Below, in pieces: positions 7,134 to 13,388 of a stretch of 24,474 nucleotides of DNA. Positions within the stretch are counted from its first letter, which is position 1. Each line of letters begins with the position of its first letter. This DNA comes from CAYNQK01 sp964470375 (GTDB taxonomy: Bacteria; Spirochaetota; Spirochaetia; Treponematales; JBGSOB01), in the NCBI GenBank assembly GCA_964470375.1, contig CAYYCP010000051.1, forward strand, positions 1 through 24,474, in the 5' to 3' direction. The notes under the pieces are model-generated. The model was not told where the DNA came from. It searched no databases and saw nothing but the letters and a program-made list of their open reading frames with translations. The position numbers and the translations under genes were made by a program.

Positions 7134-7912
7134 TGGAGGGAGAAGCCCCTCCGGTCGCACTCAGGCTGGAGGACTGCGCCCTGGCCTATGGTCAACGCCG
7201 TGTCCTCGCAGGCATATCCCTGTCCATCGCTCCCGGAGAGGTGGCGACCATCATAGGGCGCTCGGGGGCGGGCAAGACGAGCCTCCTCTCCCTGATCGCG
7301 GGCATCCTAGCCCCCGCTGAAGGCAGGGTCAACCTGAACGGCCGACAGCCCCGCCTCGGCGATCCTGCCCTGGCCTTCCTGCCCCAGGGCCTGGCCCTCT
7401 TCCCCTGGCTGAACGCACTCTCCAATGTGGCTCTGGCCCTTGAAGCCGCTGGGAGGTCGCGTTCCGAGAGGCGGGCCCGGGCCATGGGGGCCCTGGCCGA
7501 TGTCGGTCTGGCAGACAGGGCCAAGGCCTATCCCGGAGAGCTCTCAGGCGGGGAACGCCAGCGCCTGGCCCTGGCGCGGACCTTCGTCCGCCGCCCGGGC
7601 CTTGTTCTCCTCGACGAGCCCTTTTCCTCCCTGGACGCCCTCAGCCGCGAGGAGATGCAGGAGCGCTTTCTGGAGCTCCGCGCCCGCAGCGGGGCCACGG
7701 CCCTGGTGGTCACCCATTCGATTGAAGAAGCTGTATTTCTAGGGGACTCCGTCTTCATCCTATCGAGGGTGGCGGGCCTCGTCAGGTCGGCCAGGGCGGG
7801 CATGGGCCGGTGGGCCGCCGCCGCGGGCGGTTCCGCCGCTATCCGTGAATCGCAAGAGTACGCCGAGGCCGTGAGGGCCTTGAGGATCGAATTCGATGCC
7901 TTGGCCGACTGA
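7133..7912 (+). CDS. ABC transporter ATP-binding protein (nitrate/sulfonate/taurine class)
   Basis: This 259-residue ATPase carries every motif: Walker A GRSGAGKTS (42-50), Q-loop FLPQGLALFPWL, signature LSGGERQRLAL, Walker B LVLLDEP and the switch histidine in VVTHSIEEA. The overall pattern is that of SsuB/TauB-type import ATPases. Its ATG overlaps the stop of the RelA-like gene by one base, and its end overlaps the permease by 17 bases, so all three are co-translated. The binding protein that would complete the importer is the one at 9277-10382, at the end of the ubiDAX operon on the other strand. The substrate is not shown by the sequence. The neighbours suggest a quinone precursor. Confidence 0.93.
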   Translation: MEGEAPPVALRLEDCALAYGQRRVLAGISLSIAPGEVATIIGRSGAGKTSLLSLIAGILAPAEGRVNLNGRQPRLGDPALAFLPQGLALFPWLNALSNVALALEAAGRSRSERRARAMGALADVGLADRAKAYPGELSGGERQRLALARTFVRRPGLVLLDEPFSSLDALSREEMQERFLELRARSGATALVVTHSIEEAVFLGDSVFILSRVAGLVRSARAGMGRWAAAAGGSAAIRESQEYAEAVRALRIEFDALAD

Positions 7913-8714
7913 AGCCGGTGGTTCAAAGGCCGCCCGAGGAAGGGCTGCCCTTGTGCGGGCGGCTGTCGCAGCCGGCCGGGCCATCCTATCCATCCTGGCC
8001 ATCGGCTCAGTCTGGAGACTCCTCTCCCTTGCCGCCCCCCGTATTCTGCCTCCCCCCGAGGAGGTCCTGCCGGTGTTCTTGGTTCGCTTGCCGGGGTCTA
8101 TCCTGCCGCATTTCCTGGCCTCGGCCGGGAGGGTAGGGTTGGCCATTCTCCTCTCGGCCGCAGCGGCCCTTCCCTCCGGCCTGGCCCTGGGCAGGTCGAA
8201 GATCCTGGACCGCCTGGCATCGCCCATTGTCTATATCCTCTATCCCATCCCGAAAATCGCCTTCCTGCCCCTCCTCCTCCTGGCTTTCGGCCTTGGAGAC
8301 GCCTCCAAGCTTGCCCTTCTCTGCCTGATCCTCTTCTTCCAGCTCCTAGTGTCCGTACGGGACGCGGCCAAGGCTATCGAGGCGGGACACCTGGCCATGG
8401 CCAGGCTCCTGGGCCTGCCGCGCGGGACCATGATCGCAAAGGTCATCCTGCCCGCCTGCCTCCCTGGTCTCTTCTCCGGTCTGCGCGCCGCGACTGGAAC
8501 AGCCGTCAGCGTCCTCTTTTTCGCCGAGTCCGTTTCGGCCTCGCGCGGGCTGGGCTTTTTCGTCATGGACGCGTGGATGCGGGTAGCCTACGCCGACATG
8601 GCGGCGGGCGTCCTGGCCTTGGGCATCCTGGGCCTGGGGCTCATCGCCCTGGTGGACGCCCTCGAGGGGATCGCCTGCCCCTGGCGCAGGCCTTGGCCGG
8701 GCGTTCACTCCTAG
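7896..8714 (+). CDS. ABC transporter permease (nitrate/sulfonate/taurine class)
   Basis: This 272-residue inner-membrane protein has about six hydrophobic segments. Its permease coupling loop reads EAGHLAMARLLGLPRGTMIAKVILPACLPGLFSG when pieced together (residues about 165-195), the usual EAA-type contact with the ATPase. The later GLGFFVMDAWMRV is typical of SsuC/TauC proteins. The ATG lies inside the end of the ATPase gene, giving tight coupling. It is the last gene of the plus-strand operon. No good terminator follows; a weak 5-bp stem lies at about 8725-8742. It should form the channel for the substrate delivered by the binding protein at 9277-10382. Confidence 0.9.
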   Translation: MPWPTEAGGSKAARGRAALVRAAVAAGRAILSILAIGSVWRLLSLAAPRILPPPEEVLPVFLVRLPGSILPHFLASAGRVGLAILLSAAAALPSGLALGRSKILDRLASPIVYILYPIPKIAFLPLLLLAFGLGDASKLALLCLILFFQLLVSVRDAAKAIEAGHLAMARLLGLPRGTMIAKVILPACLPGLFSGLRAATGTAVSVLFFAESVSASRGLGFFVMDAWMRVAYADMAAGVLALGILGLGLIALVDALEGIACPWRRPWPGVHS

Positions 8715-8744
8715 CGGATAATGGCGCATCCGGAGCATGCGGCG

Positions 8745-8750
8745 TATAAT
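8745..8750 (+). promoter_or_regulatory. -10 element upstream of the small orphan gene
   Basis: A perfect TATAAT lies 68 bp before the ATG at 8819. No convincing -35 is present at 16-18 bp. If used, it gives the orphan gene its own transcript with a leader of about 60 bases. Confidence 0.35.
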
Positions 8751-8818
8751 GCCATATCGCGATATCCTTGGGCGTGGGTGCGTGAGTTCGTCGAAAGCTG
8801 TCTTGTCAGGGGTGTTCT

Positions 8819-9169
8819 ATGGAGAAGGATGAGGAAAAGGACATCGCGGAATATCTTGACGCGCAAGATCCGGCATTGGCGAGAATCCGCACCGAATGCT
8901 ACCTGCTCGCGTATAGACTGCATATCGCTTGCATGGAGCAGGAAAACACGCTCCTTCTCGAGAAAATCGAATCCTTCTTGGCTGATATGGATTTCCCGAT
9001 GGATGGATTCACTTCGCCCGCGAATGCCCTTCTGTCAATTCCGAGCATCAAGCAATGGTATTATGACCAGATTCGATACCTTAGGTTCACCTTTGCCGAT
9101 GTGTTGAGCACACTCGCCGACCCGGATGATTCCCGAACCGACGGTCGGCAAACGCGGTATTTACATTGA
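8819..9169 (+). CDS. Small hypothetical protein, lower GC than its neighbours
   Basis: The product has 116 residues, is acidic at the start (MEKDEEKDIAEYLDAQDPA) and is then mainly helical with many Leu and Tyr (YLLAYRLHIACMEQEN, WYYDQIRYLRF). There is no signal peptide or clear membrane segment. The base composition is visibly less GC-rich than in the flanking operons, and codon use is more mixed, so it may be a recent arrival. The sequence GGGGTGTTCT before the ATG is only a weak ribosome binding site. It sits between the ABC permease and the oppositely oriented binding-protein operon. I recognise no family, and a role in transport is not indicated. Confidence 0.55.
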   Translation: MEKDEEKDIAEYLDAQDPALARIRTECYLLAYRLHIACMEQENTLLLEKIESFLADMDFPMDGFTSPANALLSIPSIKQWYYDQIRYLRFTFADVLSTLADPDDSRTDGRQTRYLH

Positions 9170-9276
9170 TAACCTTTTTCTCCCGGTCGTGTATGCGCTG
9201 ATTCCGCCTATTGGTGACCTTTGCGCTCAGTCACCCTATACGCACGGATACCTATTCTGCGTCAGCGGCGAAGTTT

Positions 9277-10382
9277 TCAGCGTCCCGTGAAGTCCATGGG
9301 CTGTATGAGCTCCTCTGGGGCGTAGCGCCGCTTCACCAGGCCGCGGGCCAGGAGCCAGGCCGCCACAGCCTCGGCCTCTTTGACCGAGGGGCCGGCCGCG
9401 GGGCGGTAAGCGGGAATAAGGAGGCTATCGCGGATCGTCTCCGGGAAACCGGCTTCCTTCATGAGGGCATCGATGTAATCCGAGCGCGGTGCCNNNNNNN
9501 NNNNNNNNNNNNNNNNNNNNNNNNNNNNNNNNNNNNNNNNNNNNNNNNNNNNNNNNNNNNNNNNNNNNNNNNNNNNNNNNNNNNNNNNNNNNNCTCCGGG
9601 AAACCGGCTTCCTTCATGAGGGCATCGATGTAATCCGAGCGCGGTGCCGATGAAAGGTAGGCCGCGGCCCTATCATAGGCCCGAGCAAAGGCGGCTATGG
9701 CCGGGGCCTTGGCGGCCAGGGCGGAGGCGGAAGCGATGATGACCCCCGGATTCACCCCCAGGCGCTCGGATGAGTCCACGGCCCTGGATCCGTCCAGAAT
9801 GGCGGTAGAAGCCAGAGGCTCGGGCAAGACGGCCGCATCGACCTTGCCGGCCCTCAGCATCTCCAGCCTGAGGGGCATCTGGGGGATGTAGACCGCCTTC
9901 ACTTCCTCCGTCCGCATGTCCGCCGAGGCCAGCATGCGCTCCAGGCAGTACTCGATGATGGTATTCTTGGAGATGGCCACCGTCCGCCCGCGCAGGGCTG
10001 ACAGCGAGGTGGCTGGACTGCCCGGGGCGGCTACTAAGCGGTAGGCGCCCTGGGTGGCCATAATGGCCTTGGACCCGAAGCCGCCTTCGGCCAGGAAGCA
10101 GGCCGCCAGGAGGTCGGACACTGCCAAGTCGATCTTGCCGGCCTGCAGCGCGGCATCCCTGTTCTGGGCGCTGGGGAAGCGCTCGATAGCCGCCTCCAGG
10201 CCCTCGGCGGCGTAGAAGCCCCTCATGGAGGCTATCACCAGAGGGACTGAGTCCAGGTCAGGGAGGATACCCAGCCTCAGGGACTGGGCGCCCTGGGCCG
10301 TCAGGGCCGCCGAGAGGCCGACCGCCAGTATGGTGACGGCCGCCCTGGCCCCCTTCGCTCGGCTTCTGTGCCTTGCCTTCAT
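9277..10382 (-). CDS. ABC transporter periplasmic substrate-binding protein (NMT1/SsuA-like), split by a scaffold gap
   Basis: The N-terminus carries a Sec signal (KARHRSRAKGARAA, then a hydrophobic stretch to about residue 30) without a lipobox. The mature part has the type II binding-protein pattern of the SsuA/NMT1 group: LRLGILPDLDSVPLVIA, GFYAAEGLEA, GKIDLAVSD, LRGRTVAISKN and AGKVDAAVLPEPLAS. The 100 Ns (9494-9593) interrupt the C-terminal part, but collapsing the duplicated 55 bp rejoins one frame of about 320 residues ending in MDFTGR. The ATG at 10382 overlaps the UbiX stop as ATGA, so this is the fourth gene of the ubiD-ubiA-ubiX operon; an ATG at 10394 is an alternative. The ATPase and permease at 7133-8714 are its likely partners. 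Import of an aromatic quinone precursor is inferred from the operon. Confidence 0.85.
9439..9648. other. Scaffold gap of exactly 100 N flanked by identical 55-bp ends
   Basis: Bases 9439-9493 and 9594-9648 are identical, and between them lie exactly 100 Ns. The equal ends are what two contigs overlapping by one assembly k-mer look like when a scaffolder inserts a default gap. Deleting 155 bp (one copy plus the Ns) restores an open binding-protein frame. This is not a biological repeat. Confidence 0.9.
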
Positions 10383-10960
10383 GCCATCCCCCATTCCCGC
10401 CCCCCGGCGGGCAAGCCCATCCTTTCCATGATCCGCTCGGCGATGAAATCATAGCAGTCCTGGAGCGATGAGGGCCGTCGGTAAAAGCCGGGCGAGGCCG
10501 GCAGTATGACTGCCCCGGCCTCGGCCAGGGCCGCCATGTTGCGCAGGTGGATCAGGCTGTAGGGCGCCTCGCGCGGGACTATGATCAGGCGCCGACCCTC
10601 CTTGAGCGAGACGTCGGCGGCTCGGGCGATAAGATTGCGTGAGGAGCCCGAGGCTATGTCGGCCAGGCTGCCCATGCTGCAGGGGACTACGGCCATGGCC
10701 TCCCAGCGATACGAGCCCGAAGCCGGCGGCGCCGTGAAGTCGTCGACCAGGTCCAGGGAAACGGCATTGCCGCCCGCCCCCAGCCGATCCGCCAATCCGG
10801 CCGGATCCAGGCCGGCCTCGGCCTCCAGGACGCGTGCGCCGTTGGCCGACACTATGAGGCGGAACTCGGCCTCCGGCACCTTGGAGAGCATATCCGCCAG
10901 AGCCAGGGCATAGCCAGCACCGGATGCCCCGGTGACAGCGAGGATGTAGCGCTTGCTCAC
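10379..10960 (-). CDS. ubiX: UbiX-family flavin prenyltransferase
   Basis: This 193-residue protein has all the UbiX hallmarks: TGASGAG at residues 10-16 for FMN, VPCSMGSLADIASG, NLIARAADVSLKEGR, PREAPYSLIHLRNM and ILPASPGFYRRP. UbiX attaches a dimethylallyl group to FMN to make the prenyl-FMN cofactor that UbiD needs, so the pair belongs together. The start is GTG at 10960, overlapping the UbiA stop (GTGA) and preceded by TTGGAGG. Longer frames upstream are read-through. The stop overlaps the binding-protein ATG. In futalosine-type menaquinone synthesis this role is called MqnM. Confidence 0.96.
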   Translation of the reverse strand: MSKRYILAVTGASGAGYALALADMLSKVPEAEFRLIVSANGARVLEAEAGLDPAGLADRLGAGGNAVSLDLVDDFTAPPASGSYRWEAMAVVPCSMGSLADIASGSSRNLIARAADVSLKEGRRLIIVPREAPYSLIHLRNMAALAEAGAVILPASPGFYRRPSSLQDCYDFIAERIMERMGLPAGGREWGMA

Positions 10961-11859
10961 GATGGGCCTCCAAGGTAGATATCGGCGCAGGAGACGACCA
11001 GGAAGAGGGGGCCCAGGATCTGGTTGAGCGAGTAGGAGGAGAAGAGGATCCGCGCCCGGCTCGGCTTCCCGCGGCCCTGGAGGAGGATGTGCTGGAGGGC
11101 CATCAGCTGGGCGATTACCGCGAGGCCGATCCAGTAGAGGATCGAAACCCGGATGGCCAGGCCGAAGGCCGCCAGGAAGCCCAGGGCCCCGGCATGGCAG
11201 AGGAGGGCCAGGGCCTGGGCCGCCAGGGGGCCGAAGTCGGCCGGCACGGAATGGAGGCCGTGGGCCCGATCCCATTCCGCGTCCAAACCCTGATAGATGA
11301 TGTCGAATCCGGTCACCCAGGCGCCGTTGGCGGCGGCCAAAAGGAGGCCCCGCAGTCCGAGGTGCCCGGCATAGGCTATCCAGCCCCCGGCCGCGGCCGC
11401 CGCCGAGGTTATGCCGAGGACGAAGTGGCTCAGCCAGGTGAAGCGCTTGGTGTATGAGTACAGGAGCATCAGGGCGGCCGGGATGGGGATGAGCATGAAG
11501 CAGAGGGGGCTGATCAACCAGGCCGCCGCGCAGAGGAGGAGAAAGAAAGCCCCCGCCAGGGCCAGGGCTTCGAGGGCGCTCACCCGCCCGGAGGGGATGT
11601 GGCGGCCGGCGGTGCGCGGGTTCTCGGCGTCGAGCCTCCTATCCACCACCCGATTGAGGGCGTTGGCGGCGTTGCGCGCTCCCAGGAAGGCCAGGCCAGT
11701 GAAGATGAGAAGTCGCCAACCGGGCCGGCCCCCGGAGGCGTACAGGAGGGCGGCCAGGGCGAAGGGCAGGGAGAAGAGGGAATGGCCGATCATGAGGAGG
11801 CCGGCGTAGTCCCGCGCCTTCGCCGAGACCAGGGAGGCGGCCCGCCTAATCGATGCCAT
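10957..11859 (-). CDS. ubiA: UbiA-family prenyltransferase (MqnP/MenA-like)
   Basis: This 300-residue membrane protein has about eight hydrophobic segments and both Asp-rich motifs of the family. The first is NALNRVVDRRLD (66-77); the second contains D185, D192 and D196 in FDIIYQGLDAEWDRAHGLHS. It joins a polyprenyl chain to an aromatic acid in the membrane. The HGLHSVP ending of the second motif is shared by UbiA/MqnP-type enzymes that act on carboxylated rings, and the partner UbiD/UbiX decarboxylase fits that chemistry. The ATG lies inside the end of ubiD (14-bp overlap), and its stop overlaps ubiX. The polyprenyl synthase at 15593-16570 is the obvious donor supplier. The acceptor ring (hydroxybenzoate or 1,4-dihydroxy-6-naphthoate) cannot be read from sequence. 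Confidence 0.93.
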   Translation of the reverse strand: MASIRRAASLVSAKARDYAGLLMIGHSLFSLPFALAALLYASGGRPGWRLLIFTGLAFLGARNAANALNRVVDRRLDAENPRTAGRHIPSGRVSALEALALAGAFFLLLCAAAWLISPLCFMLIPIPAALMLLYSYTKRFTWLSHFVLGITSAAAAAGGWIAYAGHLGLRGLLLAAANGAWVTGFDIIYQGLDAEWDRAHGLHSVPADFGPLAAQALALLCHAGALGFLAAFGLAIRVSILYWIGLAVIAQLMALQHILLQGRGKPSRARILFSSYSLNQILGPLFLVVSCADIYLGGPS

Positions 11860-13288
11860 ACTCGCGCCAGCGCTCGCTGACCAGGCTCTCGATTTCCGGC
11901 GAGAGGCGGATGTCCTCAGGCCAGGGCCGCCCGTGGCCCTCCTCGGGCAGCTTGCGGGTCGCGTCCACGCCCAGGCGGGCGCCGTAGCGCGGCTGCGGCG
12001 AGGCGTGATCCAGGGCGTCCAGGGGCCCTTCGGATATCACCAGGTCGCGGCGGGCGTCGATGTTATTGAAGACCCTCCAGGCCACCTGGGAATAGTCGTG
12101 CGGACTGACGTCCTCGTCCACCACCACGATCATCTTCTGGTAGCACATTTGGCCAACGCCCCACAGGGCGTTCATAACCTTGCGGGCGTGGCCCGGGTAG
12201 CGCTTGCGGATGGATACGATGGCGCAGTTGTGGAAAACCCCCTCCAGGGGCAGGTCCATGTCGACGATTTCAGGCAGCTGCAGCCTGAGCACAGGCAGGA
12301 AAAGGCGCTCGGTCAGCTTGGCCAGGTGGCAGTCCTCCATGGGCGGGCGGCCCACCACAGTGGCGGGGTAGATGGGGTTCTGCCGACGGGTGAGGCGCTC
12401 CAGGTGGAAGACCGGGTAATCGTCTACGGCCGAATAGTAGCCGGTGTGGTCACCGAAGGGGCCTTCACGGCGCAGGGGCTCGGCCGGGTCGACGTAGCCC
12501 TCTAGGATGAATTCCGCGTTGGCCGGCACCAGGAGGCCGGAGGGGCACTCGGTCACCGCTACCGGGCGCTTGCGCAGGAAGCCGGCGAACAGGAGCTCAT
12601 CGAAACCCTGGGGCAGAGGAGCGGTGGCGGCGTAGATAGTAGCCGGGTCGGCGCCCAGGGCCACTGCGACGGGCATGCGCTGGCCGCGCTCGCGGTAGGC
12701 CTCGAATATGGCCTGGCCGTCCTTGTGGCGGTGCATGTGCAGGCCGGTCTCGCGCGGGCCGAAGACCTGCATCCGATACATGCCCATGTTCTGAACCCCG
12801 CTCTCTGGATGCCGGGTGATGACCAGGGGCAGTGTCAGGAAGGGGCCCCCGTCGCCGGGCCAGCAAGTCAGGACGGGCAGGGCGCGCAGGTCGGGCTCGG
12901 CCTCGGTCACTTCGCGGCAGGGACCGCCGACCGTGCGGCGGGGGAAGATGAAGGCATAGGGGGCCAGCTTGGGCAGGGCCATGATCCGGTCCGGCCAGGT
13001 GCGGTAGGCCGAGAGGTCCAGGAGCGAGGCGATGCGCTCGGCCGCATCGTCGGCTTCGTCCGCGCCTACGGCCAGGGCGCAGCGGCCGGCCGAGCCGAAG
13101 GCGTTGATAAGGACCGGGAAGGCCGATCCCTTGACCCGCTCGAAGAGCAGGGCCGGCCCGCCGGCCTTCATCACCCGGTCGGCGATGGCGGCGATCTCCA
13201 GCCGGGGATCCACTTCCGCCTTCACGCGCCTCAGCTCGCCGCGTGCCTCCAGGACAGCCATGAAATCCCGCAGATCGTCCAGGACCAT
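11846..13288 (-). CDS. ubiD: UbiD-family prenyl-FMN-dependent decarboxylase
   Basis: The 480 residues match the usual length. Around residues 270-285 lies RREGPFGDHTGYYSAVDDYP, the conserved Arg/Glu region that binds prenyl-FMN and catalyses (de)carboxylation. Other family blocks are VGGPCREVTEAEPDLRALPV, NMGMYRMQVFGPRETGLH and GRPPMEDCHLAKLTERLF. It would remove the ring carboxylate of the prenylated intermediate in quinone synthesis (MqnL in the futalosine route). It is the first gene of the ubiD-ubiA-ubiX-binding protein operon. The start at 13288 has no ribosome binding site, but a TAGGAT box ends six bases upstream, the leaderless pattern seen elsewhere here. A detached aromatic-acid decarboxylase is less likely given the UbiA partner. 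Confidence 0.94.
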   Translation of the reverse strand: MVLDDLRDFMAVLEARGELRRVKAEVDPRLEIAAIADRVMKAGGPALLFERVKGSAFPVLINAFGSAGRCALAVGADEADDAAERIASLLDLSAYRTWPDRIMALPKLAPYAFIFPRRTVGGPCREVTEAEPDLRALPVLTCWPGDGGPFLTLPLVITRHPESGVQNMGMYRMQVFGPRETGLHMHRHKDGQAIFEAYRERGQRMPVAVALGADPATIYAATAPLPQGFDELLFAGFLRKRPVAVTECPSGLLVPANAEFILEGYVDPAEPLRREGPFGDHTGYYSAVDDYPVFHLERLTRRQNPIYPATVVGRPPMEDCHLAKLTERLFLPVLRLQLPEIVDMDLPLEGVFHNCAIVSIRKRYPGHARKVMNALWGVGQMCYQKMIVVVDEDVSPHDYSQVAWRVFNNIDARRDLVISEGPLDALDHASPQPRYGARLGVDATRKLPEEGHGRPWPEDIRLSPEIESLVSERWREYGID

Positions 13289-13388
13289 GCTGGAATCCTA
13301 TACAGGCTGCTCGGCTTCGTCTATACTCACGGCGGGCGGCGTATGCTTGCTTGCCCATAGCAATGATCCAGCGCCAGGAGGTCCGGAA
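13289..13388. promoter_or_regulatory. Divergent promoter region between ubiD and ndh
   Basis: These 100 bp serve both halves of the quinone island. To the left, TAGACG (13318-13323), 17 bp and TAGGAT (13295-13300) end six bases before the ubiD ATG. To the right, TATACA (13299-13304), 17 bp and TATACT (13322-13327) precede the ndh gene, which has a ribosome binding site AGGAGGT (13376-13382). The two promoters overlap, so their use may be mutually exclusive or jointly controlled. Confidence 0.45.

Noticed and set aside
9213..9235. GGTGAC/GTCACC hairpin as a terminator of the binding-protein operon
   Set aside because: The stem is only 6 bp with an 11-base loop and no T-run in either direction.
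9439..9648. 55-bp direct repeat as a mobile-element or attachment-site signature
   Set aside because: The copies flank exactly 100 Ns and collapse to an intact gene, which points to assembly, not biology.
10961..11275. Upstream extension of the ubiX frame
   Set aside because: It is low-complexity Pro/Gly/Arg read-through of ubiA. The GTG at 10960 with TTGGAGG is the natural start.
13032..13388. Long N-terminal extension of the NADH dehydrogenase frame
   Set aside because: It runs antisense through ubiD. The NDH-2 domain and the AGGAGGT site fix the start at GTG 13389.
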